Positions 7,910 to 16,814 of a stretch of DNA of 64,000 nucleotides are shown here, piece by piece; positions within the stretch are counted from its first letter, which is position 1, and each line of letters begins with the position of its first letter. The DNA is from Candidatus Allochristensenella caecavium. GTDB taxonomy: Bacteria > Bacillota > Clostridia > Christensenellales > QAND01. The stretch is taken from NCBI GenBank assembly GCA_904397865.1, contig CAJFOS010000014.1, positions 124,001 through 188,000 on the forward strand. The letters run 5' to 3'. The notes beneath the pieces are model-generated. The model was given only the letters and a program-made list of their open reading frames with translations. It searched no databases and was not told the DNA's origin. A program made the translations under genes and the position numbers.

Positions 7910-8356
7910 TTATTTTGCTTGTTTGGCGAGCTGAATCTGTGCTGTAGCCAAGGCATCTGCCCGATTATTATGCGGATTGTCGGCATGGCCTTTGACCTTA
8001 TGAAACGTCACATCATGCTGAGCAGTCTGATTCAAAAGCGCCTTCCAAAGTTCTATGTTTTCTACGGGCTTTTTATCTGATTTGCGCCATTGATTGCGCT
8101 GCCAATTGGCCAGCCAACCCTGATTAAAAGCATTGCACAAGTACGCGCTATCGCTATACACGTCTACTTTGCAGGGCTGTTTAAGAGCACGCAGGCCCTC
8201 GATACAAGCCAGTAATTCCATCCGGTTGTTGGTCGTTTCCGGAGCAAAGCCCGCTAATTCTTTCTCACTTCCCTGATAAAACAAAATGGCACCCCAGCCG
8301 CCCGGGCCGGGGTTCCCGCTGCAGGCGCCGTCACAATATAGTATGACTTCCTTCAA
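7910..8356 (-). CDS. rnhA: Ribonuclease HI
   Basis: RNase HI cleaves RNA in RNA-DNA hybrids. It has 148 residues and a complete active site: D9 (YCDGACSGNPGPGG), E47 (NNRMELL), D69 (VYSDSAYL), H124 (VKGHADNPHNN) and D134. The basic handle region (QRNQWRKSDKKP) of the E. coli-type enzyme is present. It lies about 70 bases downstream of proC on the same strand and is followed by a terminator, so it probably closes a proC-rnhA unit. Confidence 0.95.
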   Translation of the reverse strand: MKEVILYCDGACSGNPGPGGWGAILFYQGSEKELAGFAPETTNNRMELLACIEGLRALKQPCKVDVYSDSAYLCNAFNQGWLANWQRNQWRKSDKKPVENIELWKALLNQTAQHDVTFHKVKGHADNPHNNRADALATAQIQLAKQAK

Positions 8357-8428
8357 TCCATTTTTCCCCTTATCTTATGAATATATACAATGGTGCATAA
8401 ACATAGCATCATTATAAATGATGGTTTA

Positions 8429-9229
8429 TCAAAGCTGTTCAAAGCGTTTGGTGCACCGGTCAATCGCATCAATAACTGTGCCGCGGAACCCGCCCTGTTC
8501 CAAAGCGAAAACAGCCTCGATGGTGGTACCTGCCGGTGAGCAGACGGCATCCTTTAAGGCGCCGGGGTGTTCTCCGGTTTTTAAGACCATTTCTGCACTG
8601 CCTAAACAGGTTTGTGCTGCCAGCTGATAAGACAGGGCACGCGGCAGTCCCAACTTCACGCCGGCATCAGCCATGGCTTCGATAAACATATAGACATACG
8701 CAGGGCCGGACCCTGCGAGTCCGGAAAACGCCGCAATCAGTTTTTCTTCCAGCATCACGACCTGCCCTAAAGCCTCAAATACGTTTTGGACATACGTAAA
8801 TTCTTCGCAGGTTAAATCGTGTTCCGTACATAAACAGGACATTCCTTGCCCAACCAGTAGGGGCGTATTGGGCATAACGCGCAAGACGCGCCCATTGCTG
8901 CCCAGGGCCTGTTTTAATTTATCGTTCGTCCATCCTGCAACGATGGAGATAAACGCCTGTTCACGACGAATCAGCGGCTGTAACGGTTCTAAAACCCCCG
9001 CCAGATATTGTGGTTTAACAGCGAGAAAGACCAGGTCACTGTTATGGATGACTTCTTCATTGTTTTTGACAGCGGTAAAGCCAAACTTTCTTGCCTTTTC
9101 CTGCAGGGTATCCCAATGCAAAGCAGACACAAAAATATCATTCGCATCAGAAAGATGGTGAGATAGAATCCCGCTGTAAATGGCGGTCGCCATATTGCCA
9201 GCACCGATAAAACCAATCCGTTTCGCCAT
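8429..9229 (-). CDS. proC: Pyrroline-5-carboxylate reductase
   Basis: ProC reduces 1-pyrroline-5-carboxylate to proline with NAD(P)H. The Rossmann motif GFIGAGNMA is at the N-terminus, RVMPNTPLLVGQG near 118-130, and the C-terminal signature SGSGPAYVYMFIEA ... HPGALKDAVCSPAGTTI is complete. The ATG at 9229 is chosen because AAAGGAG lies 7-8 bases upstream; it gives 266 residues, the family length. An in-frame codon 24 bases earlier has no ribosome site. Confidence 0.95.
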   Translation of the reverse strand: MAKRIGFIGAGNMATAIYSGILSHHLSDANDIFVSALHWDTLQEKARKFGFTAVKNNEEVIHNSDLVFLAVKPQYLAGVLEPLQPLIRREQAFISIVAGWTNDKLKQALGSNGRVLRVMPNTPLLVGQGMSCLCTEHDLTCEEFTYVQNVFEALGQVVMLEEKLIAAFSGLAGSGPAYVYMFIEAMADAGVKLGLPRALSYQLAAQTCLGSAEMVLKTGEHPGALKDAVCSPAGTTIEAVFALEQGGFRGTVIDAIDRCTKRFEQL

Positions 9230-9277
9230 GACAAGGCTCCTTTCCCGACACATCTCCTACATGAAGATGTCATTGCA

Positions 9278-9306
9278 ATTATACATGTTCCTTTGGATGC
9301 AGGCAA
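9278..9306 (-). promoter_or_regulatory. proC promoter
   Basis: On the minus strand TTGCCT (9306-9301), 17 bases, TATAAT (9283-9278). Confidence 0.75.
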
Positions 9307-9332
9307 GCAGCGGGAAAAGGAAAAATCGCGGA

Positions 9333-9361
9333 TTGACTTCTACCGCATTTCATGCTAACAT
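9333..9361 (+). promoter_or_regulatory. tRNA-Trp promoter
   Basis: TTGACT (9333-9338), 17 bases, TAACAT (9356-9361). It places the transcript start about 17 bases before the tRNA. Confidence 0.65.
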
Positions 9362-9384
9362 AACATTCGCAGTTTGCATGGCAA

Positions 9385-9458
9385 AGGGGTATAGTGTAAC
9401 GGCAGCACTAAGGTCTCCAAAACCTTCTGTGAGGGTTCAAATCCTTCTACCCCTGCCA
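9385..9458 (+). tRNA. trnW: tRNA-Trp (anticodon CCA)
   Basis: A 74-base tRNA with acceptor stem AGGGGTA / TACCCCT, discriminator G and an encoded CCA tail (9456-9458). The anticodon arm is AAGGT-CTCCAAA-ACCTT, giving anticodon CCA, and the T arm contains GGTTCAAAT. It is a single-gene transcript on the plus strand between minus-strand genes, with its own promoter and terminator. Confidence 0.97.
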
Positions 9459-9459
9459 C

Positions 9460-9493
9460 AAAAAACGCCGCAAATAGAATGCGGCGTTTTTTT
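9460..9493 (+). terminator. Intrinsic terminator after tRNA-Trp
   Basis: AAAAAACGCCGCA, a 7-base loop and TGCGGCGTTTTTTT begin two bases after the CCA end. Confidence 0.95.
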
Positions 9494-9552
9494 ATTGTCT
9501 AAAAGAAAGCAACCTAAAAAGGATGCTTTCCTGTCCTGTGCGGAGATATCGT

Positions 9553-10506
9553 TTAATCCAAAAATGATTTGATATAGCGAAGGAAGTTGCCGTGCGTGAT
9601 TTTTTTCATGGTAGATTGGTCGACGCCCGCCTTCTCCAGCGCCTGTACAATGAGCTGGAAATCCTGTGCACCATGTATCTCCTCAGGCATATCATCAATT
9701 CCATCAAAGTCTGAACCAAAGCCTAGCACATCTTCTCCGCCCAAGTCCAGGATATACAGCGCGTGGCGAACTAGATTATCCAATGTGCTTGGGCCCTGTT
9801 CAACCAAAAACGGGGTAAAGAAGTTCAAGCCAATATAACCCTGCTGACGAATAATGGCACGTATTTGTTCATCTGTCAGATTGCGCGGATGTGCACAGAG
9901 TGCTTTTGCATCGCTATGGGAAGCAAACAGCGGTTTTTCAGCAAGGTCATAAGCATCCCAGAATCCCTTCTCATTTAGATGCGAAACGTCAACCGCCATA
10001 CCAATACGGTTCATTTCTTTGACACAGGCACGGCCGAACGGTTTCAGCCCTTGGTCAGCATATTGCGTGAGCTTTGCAGGGTATCCAATTTCATTTTCGT
10101 AATTCCACAAAAGCGCCATGGCACGCACACCGAGACGATGATAGATATGCAAAAGCTCTAAATGCCCTTCGCAAGCTTCCCCGCCCTCAATGGATAAAAT
10201 GGTGCCAATCTTATCGGATGATGTGGGAGAATCGATTTGACCGCGCGTCAAAGGCGCTGCCACACCACCCCATAAATCCAACATGCGATAATAGTCATCA
10301 ATTAACTGCAAGCAACGGACAGAAGGCGCAATCGGAAGCCCCTGGTCAATGAACGCAGCAAACATTTGATAGCGAACACCGCCCTGTTGAAGGGCGGGCA
10401 GGCTCAATTGCCCCTGTTGGTCAATAGAACAATCCAACGGAGTCTTGGTATCGCGTGAAGTGGATAAAAAATCCGTATGGGTATCAGCGACAGGGTATAA
10501 AAACAT
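9553..10506 (-). CDS. Membrane dipeptidase-like zinc peptidase (M19 / renal dipeptidase family)
   Basis: An M19 metallodipeptidase of 317 residues that probably hydrolyses dipeptides. Zinc-site residues seen: H10 and D12 (DTHTD), bridging E107 (SIEGGE), H176 (VSHLN) and H197 (ASHSD). The C-terminal GFGSDFDGID is also typical. There is no signal peptide or membrane anchor, so it is probably cytoplasmic despite the family name. GGAGG precedes the ATG. It is downstream of rny on the same strand but beyond a terminator hairpin. The physiological substrate cannot be read from the sequence. Confidence 0.9.
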   Translation of the reverse strand: MFLYPVADTHTDFLSTSRDTKTPLDCSIDQQGQLSLPALQQGGVRYQMFAAFIDQGLPIAPSVRCLQLIDDYYRMLDLWGGVAAPLTRGQIDSPTSSDKIGTILSIEGGEACEGHLELLHIYHRLGVRAMALLWNYENEIGYPAKLTQYADQGLKPFGRACVKEMNRIGMAVDVSHLNEKGFWDAYDLAEKPLFASHSDAKALCAHPRNLTDEQIRAIIRQQGYIGLNFFTPFLVEQGPSTLDNLVRHALYILDLGGEDVLGFGSDFDGIDDMPEEIHGAQDFQLIVQALEKAGVDQSTMKKITHGNFLRYIKSFLD

Positions 10507-10534
10507 GGGGACTTCCCTCCTAATGGCGGAACAA

Positions 10535-10553
10535 AGCCCGCCGTTTGGCGGGC
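10535..10553 (-). terminator. Terminator-like hairpin after rny
   Basis: GCCCGCC-GTTT-GGCGGGC. Read on the minus strand it follows the rny stop and precedes a short TTTGTT tract, so termination may be partial. Confidence 0.65.
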
Positions 10554-10574
10554 CCTGTGTTCGGCAAATTTGAT

Positions 10575-12116
10575 TTACTTCGCATAGTCAACCGCGCGTG
10601 TTTCACGAATAACGTTGACTTTGATTTGTCCTGGATAATCCAGCTCCTGCTCAATCTTTTGCGAGATTTCACGGGCGATGAGCGTCATGCCATCATCCGT
10701 GACATCTTCAGGTTTGACCATAATACGAATTTCACGGCCAGCCTGAATGGCGTAACAACGCTCCACACCTTCAAAGGAATTGGCAATCTCTTCAAGTTTA
10801 TCCAGACGTTTGATGTAGTTTTCCAGCGATTCACGCCGCGCACCCGGACGGGCCGCACTGATGGCATCAGCCGCTTGCACAAGTACGGCCTCCATCGTAG
10901 TGGGTTCCACATCGTTGTGATGGGCAGCGATACAATGCAACACTTCGCTGTTTTCGTGATATTTCTTTGCCAAGTCCACGCCGATTTGGACGTGGGGGCC
11001 GTCGATTTCATGGTCGGCCGCTTTACCAAGGTCATGCAAAAGGCCGCCGCGTTTGGCCAGCGCCACATCGCAACCCAGCTCTGCAGCCATCAGGCCGGCA
11101 ATCAGAGAGACTTCGATGGAATGGCGCAAAACGTTTTGCCCATAGCTGGTCCGATATTTCAACCGCCCCAGCAGGCGAAGAATCTCCGGATGCACACCAT
11201 GAATTCCTACTTCAAACAGCGCCTGTTCCCCAGCTTCACGGATTTGTTGGTCAACTTCTTTGCGCGCCTTTTCCACCATTTCTTCAATGCGAGCCGGATG
11301 GATACGGCCATCGGTAATCAGACGCTCCAAAGCAATGCGTGCAACTTCACGGCGGACAGGGTCAAAACCAGATAGAATAACAGCCTCCGGCGTATCGTCA
11401 ATAATGAGGTCGATACCTGTAGCTGTTTCCAACGCACGGATATTCCGGCCTTCACGACCGATGATACGGCCTTTCATGTCATCACTGGGAAGATGGACAA
11501 CCGATACGGTCGTTTCCGCTACATGGTCGGCAGCACAGCGTTGAATCGCCAGACCGATAATGTTGCGGGCACGTTTTTCGCCTTCTTCCTTGGCTTCCTG
11601 CTCGATGCTGCGTACGAGAAGCGCGGCATCATGACGAGCATCCTTTTCGATGGACTGAATTAAAACATTCTTGGCTTCTTCTTTACTCATGCCCGAGATT
11701 TGTTCCAACTCGTCCAGGTGTTTCTGGCGAAGTGTCTCCACCTCGTCATACTTGTTTTGCAACTCCCGCTGTTTATTTGCCAGCGTTTGTTCCTTTTGTT
11801 CTGCGATGTCCAGTTTTTTGTCTAATGTTTCTTCTTTTTGAATTAAACGGCGTTCACTGCGCTGTAATTCATTGCGGCGTTCACGCGTTTCACGTTCCAA
11901 ATCGTTGCGGAGTTGGAGAACTTCTTCCTTCGCTTCGAGCAACGTTTCTTTTTTCAGCGCTTCCGCCCGGCGTTGTGCTTCGTCAATCATCTTACGGACG
12001 GCGTCTTCCGCTTGCCCCGTCTTCGCTTCCGCGACACGACGGCGATACGAATAACCACCCCAAATGCCTATCATAAGCGCTACCAACGCGATGGGAATAG
12101 AGATATAAATTGGCAA
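10575..12116 (-). CDS. rny: Ribonuclease Y
   Basis: RNase Y is the membrane-anchored endoribonuclease that starts mRNA decay in Firmicutes. An N-terminal transmembrane segment ([15 protein letters not shown]) is followed by a long charged coiled coil, a KH domain ([15 protein letters not shown]), and an HD domain (LLHDLGKA with AAHHNDVEP downstream). The TTG at 12116 is preferred: GGAGGTG lies 11 bases upstream, giving 513 residues. A GTG at 12128 is in frame, but it overlaps the Shine-Dalgarno itself. The gene follows recA, as in Bacillus, but has its own promoter. Confidence 0.94.
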   Translation of the reverse strand: MPIYISIPIALVALMIGIWGGYSYRRRVAEAKTGQAEDAVRKMIDEAQRRAEALKKETLLEAKEEVLQLRNDLERETRERRNELQRSERRLIQKEETLDKKLDIAEQKEQTLANKQRELQNKYDEVETLRQKHLDELEQISGMSKEEAKNVLIQSIEKDARHDAALLVRSIEQEAKEEGEKRARNIIGLAIQRCAADHVAETTVSVVHLPSDDMKGRIIGREGRNIRALETATGIDLIIDDTPEAVILSGFDPVRREVARIALERLITDGRIHPARIEEMVEKARKEVDQQIREAGEQALFEVGIHGVHPEILRLLGRLKYRTSYGQNVLRHSIEVSLIAGLMAAELGCDVALAKRGGLLHDLGKAADHEIDGPHVQIGVDLAKKYHENSEVLHCIAAHHNDVEPTTMEAVLVQAADAISAARPGARRESLENYIKRLDKLEEIANSFEGVERCYAIQAGREIRIMVKPEDVTDDGMTLIAREISQKIEQELDYPGQIKVNVIRETRAVDYAK

Positions 12117-12214
12117 AAATGGATGCACCTCCAATATATACTAAACCACGTTTGTTCCCCTTTTGGTCTGTGCACTACCAAAATGGATAAAAACAAGCAT
12201 GAGTCCATAAGGTT

Positions 12215-12243
12215 ATTGTATCGGATTTATGGAAACTTTTCAA
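12215..12243 (-). promoter_or_regulatory. rny promoter
   Basis: On the minus strand TTGAAA (12243-12238), 17 bases, TACAAT (12220-12215). It starts just downstream of the recA terminator and leaves a 5' leader of about 90 bases. Confidence 0.72.
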
Positions 12244-12255
12244 GTGAAAGGCAAA

Positions 12256-12279
12256 AGCCGCAGGATTATTCCTGCGGCT
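12256..12279 (-). terminator. recA terminator hairpin enclosing the stop codon
   Basis: AGCCGCAGGA / TCCTGCGGCT with a 4-base loop. The recA stop TAA lies in the loop and the last three codons form the upstream arm. A short T-rich tract follows on the minus strand. Confidence 0.75.
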
Positions 12280-13285
12280 CTGATTTTTCAGTTTCGGGCC
12301 CTGGTTTAGCCATCGTCGCACGGATTTTTTCTTCAATTTCCTGCGCGACTTCAGGATTATCCTTCAAAAATTGGCGAACATTTTCTTTTCCTTGCCCGAT
12401 ACGTGCATCGTTATAGGAGAACCAGGAACCGCTTTTTTGGATAATATCCCGGGCAACGCCCATATCCAACAATGACCCTTCCCGCGAGATCCCTTCCCCA
12501 TAAATCATATCGCATTCCGCAATGCGGAACGGCGGCGAAACTTTATTTTTCACCACTTTAATTTTGGTACGGTTCCCAACGACTTCGGTTCCCTGCTTCA
12601 GCTGTTCCCCACGGCGGATATCCAAGCGGATACTGGCATAGAACTTGAGGGCAACGCCGCCGGCGGTTGTCTCCGGATTGCCAAACATGACACCGATTTT
12701 CTGACGAAGCTGGTTAATAAAGATGACGACTGTATTGGACTTACTAATCGCGCCGGCCAATTTGCGGAGCGCCTGGCTCATTAGGCGTGCCTGTAATCCC
12801 ACATGGCTATCCCCCATGTCGCCTTCGATTTCCGCTTTGGGAACCAGGGCAGCGACGGAGTCCACAACAATGACATCAATTGCGCCGCTGCGTACCAGGG
12901 CTTCACAGATATCCAGCGCCTGCTCCCCGGTATCCGGCTGGGAAACATATAGTTCGTCAATATCAACGCCTAGAGCCTTGGCATAAACAGGGTCCAGGGC
13001 ATGTTCTGCATCGATAAAGGCTGCCGTACCGCCTGCTTTCTGTGCCTGGGCAACAGTGTGCAGAGCAATGGTGGTTTTACCCGAGGATTCCGGACCGTAA
13101 ATTTCGATAATGCGACCGCGCGGGAATCCCCCCACGCCCAGTGCGCAGTCCAATTCCAGGCACCCAGTTGGGATAACGGACAGGCCGACATTTGCCGTCG
13201 TATCGCCCAATTTCATCACTGCGCCTTTGCCAAATTGTTTTTCGATTTGGCCCAGCGCCATTTCCAATGCTCGTTTCTTTTCCAT
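12266..13285 (-). CDS. recA: Recombinase RecA
   Basis: RecA forms filaments on single-stranded DNA, drives strand exchange and triggers LexA self-cleavage. The Walker [10 protein letters not shown], the [16 protein letters not shown] region and the L2-loop [17 protein letters not shown] are intact. The ATG at 13285 has GAGGA 5 bases upstream and gives 339 residues starting [11 protein letters not shown]. An ATG at 13297 overlaps the cinA stop (ATGA) but has no ribosome site. No LexA box lies directly upstream; the gene is read through from ftsK-rimO-pgsA-cinA. Confidence 0.97.
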   Translation of the reverse strand: MEKKRALEMALGQIEKQFGKGAVMKLGDTTANVGLSVIPTGCLELDCALGVGGFPRGRIIEIYGPESSGKTTIALHTVAQAQKAGGTAAFIDAEHALDPVYAKALGVDIDELYVSQPDTGEQALDICEALVRSGAIDVIVVDSVAALVPKAEIEGDMGDSHVGLQARLMSQALRKLAGAISKSNTVVIFINQLRQKIGVMFGNPETTAGGVALKFYASIRLDIRRGEQLKQGTEVVGNRTKIKVVKNKVSPPFRIAECDMIYGEGISREGSLLDMGVARDIIQKSGSWFSYNDARIGQGKENVRQFLKDNPEVAQEIEEKIRATMAKPGPETEKSEPQE

Positions 13286-13293
13286 TTCATTCC

Positions 13294-14562
13294 TCATTTC
13301 TGGGGGATACCCTGCAGTTTATCATTTGCCAAGATGCGCAGACGCAATAGATTCAGCGCATTGGTAACGGCGCGCTGACGGTTGCGTGAACGGTCGGAAG
13401 AAAATTTAAAATGTTCGACCTGTACGCCATGTTCATCCGCAACACCAATGTAGACCGTGCCAACCGGCTTTTCATCTGTTCCGCCCGTTGGCCCTGCAAT
13501 GCCGGTAACGGACAGACCATAATCCGCGCCGGAAATCGTTCTGGAATGAACCGCCATGGCCTGCGCTACTTCGTAACTGACGGCGCCATGTGTTTCAATC
13601 AGAGAGGCATCAATCTGCAAATGCCGTGACTTGGCAGCGTTGCTGTAGGTGACAAGCCCTTCTTGCAAAAACCGGGAGGCCCCGCTGTATGCCACAAGTG
13701 CAGACGTCAGCCAACCACCCGTGCAGCTTTCGGCAATGCTCAGGGTGGCGCCGCGCTCTATCAACATCCGGGCCACCACATCTTCCAAGGCTTCTTCGCC
13801 AACTTCATAGACATAATCGCCCAAGCGACGCAGCACTTCTTTTTCCATGGGTTCCAGAATGGCCTGCGCGTCTTCGCCTCGCTTACATTTGGCGGTGATG
13901 CGCACTTGAACATCTGTTGTGCTGATGTAGGTGGCAATGGTCGGGTTGGCTTGCCCATCAATCAAGTCCTGCAGTGTTGCGGCGACATCGCTTTCGCCCA
14001 TGCCCAGGATACGGACAAAATGAGAAACCAGCATATCGTCGCACTTGCTATAAAGAAATGGTTTCGCATGGTTTTCAAACATGGGTTTCATTTCAAATGG
14101 CGGGCCAGGCATAATGACAACGATTTTTCCGTCCTTATCAATGATACAACCAGGAGCCGTTCCGTTGGGGTTGGGCATGACAATGGCACCTTGCGGCATA
14201 AATGCCTGTTTTCGGTTGATAGAGGCCATGGGCTTGCCGGGGTGAAAGGTTTGAAAGCGGGCTTCCAGGCGTTCCATACAAGCAGCGTCTTCATAGAGTG
14301 GTAGACCCATCATTTCCGCCCACATTTCTTTGGTAATATCATCTGGGGTGGGTCCCAAGCCTCCCGTGGTAATCACGAGGTCGCTGCGGGAAAGGGCCTG
14401 TGAAAAGGCTTCTTTCATGCGCTGTGGATTATCTCCGATGGTCGATTTATACAGAACGCGAATCCCCATATCCGACAACTGGCGGGAAAGATATTGTGCG
14501 TTGGTATCTAAAATTTGCCCCATCAATAGTTCCGTTCCGACGGAAATCAATTCTGCAACCAT
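13294..14562 (-). CDS. cinA: CinA: molybdopterin-binding-like domain plus NMN deamidase domain
   Basis: CinA proteins combine an N-terminal MoCF-biosynthesis-like domain ([35 protein letters not shown]) with a C-terminal NMN amidohydrolase domain ([34 protein letters not shown]). The N-terminal domain has COG1058-type hydrolase activity in some bacteria. The ATG at 14562 lies 12 bases after AGGAGG and gives 422 residues. The frame runs further upstream into pgsA without a ribosome site. The cinA-recA order is conserved in many Firmicutes and links the gene to competence and DNA repair by context. Confidence 0.94.
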   Translation of the reverse strand: MVAELISVGTELLMGQILDTNAQYLSRQLSDMGIRVLYKSTIGDNPQRMKEAFSQALSRSDLVITTGGLGPTPDDITKEMWAEMMGLPLYEDAACMERLEARFQTFHPGKPMASINRKQAFMPQGAIVMPNPNGTAPGCIIDKDGKIVVIMPGPPFEMKPMFENHAKPFLYSKCDDMLVSHFVRILGMGESDVAATLQDLIDGQANPTIATYISTTDVQVRITAKCKRGEDAQAILEPMEKEVLRRLGDYVYEVGEEALEDVVARMLIERGATLSIAESCTGGWLTSALVAYSGASRFLQEGLVTYSNAAKSRHLQIDASLIETHGAVSYEVAQAMAVHSRTISGADYGLSVTGIAGPTGGTDEKPVGTVYIGVADEHGVQVEHFKFSSDRSRNRQRAVTNALNLLRLRILANDKLQGIPQK

Positions 14563-14578
14563 GTATGATATGTGCCTC

Positions 14579-15460
14579 CTATTGTACGCGTGCCGTTTTG
14601 GGGACACGCGAAAGTTTCCAAACATCCAGACAATGCCAAACGACGCCGCCGGCACTTGCGAGCAACAACACGAGATAAAGAATATCTATCCCCGCCAACG
14701 GCTTCCACACAAAGGAATACACCAACAGTACAATCTCCAACATGCGCATACAGATGGCGCTGATACGCAGCGGAATGGGATGATGTTTACTCGAAGAGGT
14801 CACACAGATGGCACTGACAATATTATCGCAGCCAATAAAAATCATGGCGACAACAGGATGCATCCCTCCGATGGAGAGCAGCCAGAAAATAGCGTATGCC
14901 GTCAACAGCTGCCCGAGAAACGAGCGTACGAAAGGCCCGATGGTATCGCGTATTAAAACAGAACGATTGGCATAAATATAATCATATAAACTATAAACCG
15001 TGACCAAGGTGGCTGCGGCGATGACAATATGCCCGGCAAGCTGCACATCAAATAAATACGCACAGTAAGCGATAATTTGCAAAACGGTTTTGATTTTCCC
15101 GCTGTTCCTTGCAGCGAGTACAACATCGCGGTTGGCGGCAAGAATGCGAAACGCGCTGACGATAACATCCCGTGTAATCAAAATCATAGCGACCCAGCCG
15201 GGCATTTTCCCCCAGCCAACCAGCACGCACATCGCGGCACTGGTCAATAATTTATCTGCGATGGGGTCAACCAATTTGCCAAAATCGGAAATCTGGTTAT
15301 AATGCCGGGCGATATGCCCATCGATGGTATCTGTTAACGATGCCACGATGTAAACAACCGCCGCCCATATATTCCAACCGGGAAAGCCGAGTGCGGCAAT
15401 CAAAAGAAAGACCGGTACTAACACAATCCGCGCAATTGTAAACTTGCTGGCAAGTGTCAT
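14579..15460 (-). CDS. pgsA: CDP-diacylglycerol-glycerol-3-phosphate 3-phosphatidyltransferase with C-terminal membrane extension
   Basis: PgsA makes phosphatidylglycerol phosphate, the precursor of phosphatidylglycerol and cardiolipin. The CDP-alcohol phosphotransferase signature D-G-x2-A-R-x8-G-x3-D-x3-D is present as DGHIARHYNQISDFGKLVDP (about residues 47-66). The family is normally 180-200 residues. This protein has 293, with about 110 additional residues containing several hydrophobic segments after the expected end (about 180). The start ATG overlaps the rimO stop (ATGA), with AGGAG 10 bases upstream. There is no internal frameshift; codon usage and reading frame run through the extension. 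Confidence 0.92.
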   Translation of the reverse strand: MTLASKFTIARIVLVPVFLLIAALGFPGWNIWAAVVYIVASLTDTIDGHIARHYNQISDFGKLVDPIADKLLTSAAMCVLVGWGKMPGWVAMILITRDVIVSAFRILAANRDVVLAARNSGKIKTVLQIIAYCAYLFDVQLAGHIVIAAATLVTVYSLYDYIYANRSVLIRDTIGPFVRSFLGQLLTAYAIFWLLSIGGMHPVVAMIFIGCDNIVSAICVTSSSKHHPIPLRISAICMRMLEIVLLVYSFVWKPLAGIDILYLVLLLASAGGVVWHCLDVWKLSRVPKTARVQ

Positions 15461-16794
15461 GGACAAAGTACTCCTATCAAATCATATTGTTTGGCCTGTT
15501 GAATCAAACATGTTTGCCATGTGCCAGGCAAACATGGATGTGAACAATTCGGTAGAATGACAACGCCATCTACTTCCGGCGCCTGTGAAGCCATCCGTCC
15601 TATTGCAGTATGCGCCTTTTCATCCCATTGTTCAATCAAAACTTCTACTTCCTTGTGTAAAAAAGCGCGATTATGCGCTTTGGAAGTGCTGGACTGCGCG
15701 CGCATAATGGCCGAAGCACGCTTCTCCTTTGTCGCTTCATCCCACTGCCCTTGCATCTGTGCGGCTTTGGTTCCTTCTTCCTGGGAATAGGCAAAAGCCC
15801 CCAGATGGTCAAAATGGCCTTCTTTGACAAAGGAGAGCAGACGTTGATGTTGTTCCTGTGTTTCACCCGGGAAGCCGGCGATAAGCGTTGTGCGCAAAGT
15901 GAACGGTTTATGGTGGGCTTGACCAATTACGGAAATGCGCTGTAGAAGCGTGCGAATCTTCGCGTCGCTGGTAGGCCGTCCCATGGCGCGCAAAACGGTG
16001 TCATCCACATGCTGCAAAGGCATATCCAGATAAGGAACAATGGAATCAACCGAAGCCATTGTCTCCAGCAAATCATCCGTGATACGTTCAGGATAGCAAT
16101 ACAGGACACGAATCCACTTGGCGCCGCTTTCGGCAACACGCTTAAGTAATTGTGGCAACCGCGGTTCACCGTAAAGGTCTGTTCCATAATACGACGTATC
16201 CTGCGCAATCAGAATCAACTCTTGTACACCTTGTTGTACAAGTTGTTTACATTCGTGTTCAATTTCTTCCATAGAACGGCTGCGGTATGGGCCGCGAATA
16301 GAAGGAATCGCGCAATACGTGCAATGCAAATCGCACCCTTCTGCGATGCGCACATATGCATAATGCTGCGGCGTAGTCAACACACGTCCGGCCTGTGGCT
16401 GAGGGTGATGCATACCAAAATCCATCACACGCTCGCCAGCTAGGATGCGCTGGACGATGGATACGATATCACCATACTGATTGACCCCGATAAAGCCATC
16501 CACTTCCGGCAGTTCCTGCGCAAGTTCATCCCGATAACGTTCGGGCAAACAACCCGTGACCAGGATTTTCTGTGCAGTCCCTTCCCGGCGCTGGGCAACT
16601 TGCTCCAATATGGTTTCGATGGATTCCATTTTAGCGGACTCGATAAATGAACAAGTGTTGATAATCAATACATCGGCCTGGTTCGCAAATAATGTCAGTG
16701 TATAGCCCGCCTGCTTGAGCTCAGCGAGCATCTGTTCCGTATCTACTCGATTCTTACTGCAACCGAGTGAAATCATCCCTATTTTATATGCCAA
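15457..16794 (-). CDS. rimO: Ribosomal protein S12 methylthiotransferase RimO
   Basis: RimO is a radical-SAM enzyme that methylthiolates the conserved Asp of ribosomal protein S12. It has 445 residues. The UPF0004 domain carries cysteines in SLGCSKNRVD, INTCSF and TGCLPERY. The radical-SAM motif is CDLHCTYC (about residue 155), followed by IPSIRGPYRSR. A C-terminal TRAM domain follows. SLGCxKNxVD separates it from MiaB. It starts 20 bases after ftsK and overlaps pgsA. Confidence 0.95.
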   Translation of the reverse strand: MAYKIGMISLGCSKNRVDTEQMLAELKQAGYTLTLFANQADVLIINTCSFIESAKMESIETILEQVAQRREGTAQKILVTGCLPERYRDELAQELPEVDGFIGVNQYGDIVSIVQRILAGERVMDFGMHHPQPQAGRVLTTPQHYAYVRIAEGCDLHCTYCAIPSIRGPYRSRSMEEIEHECKQLVQQGVQELILIAQDTSYYGTDLYGEPRLPQLLKRVAESGAKWIRVLYCYPERITDDLLETMASVDSIVPYLDMPLQHVDDTVLRAMGRPTSDAKIRTLLQRISVIGQAHHKPFTLRTTLIAGFPGETQEQHQRLLSFVKEGHFDHLGAFAYSQEEGTKAAQMQGQWDEATKEKRASAIMRAQSSTSKAHNRAFLHKEVEVLIEQWDEKAHTAIGRMASQAPEVDGVVILPNCSHPCLPGTWQTCLIQQAKQYDLIGVLCP

Positions 16795-16814
16795 AGTTTT
16801 CCAGCCCTCTCGGT

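Noticed and set aside
10545-11375. Long plus-strand open frame of 276 codons
   Set aside because: It is antisense to rny, has no ribosome site or family motif, and its composition follows from the coding strand of rny.
13663-14304. Plus-strand open frame of 213 codons
   Set aside because: It is antisense to cinA and lacks a ribosome site or domain.
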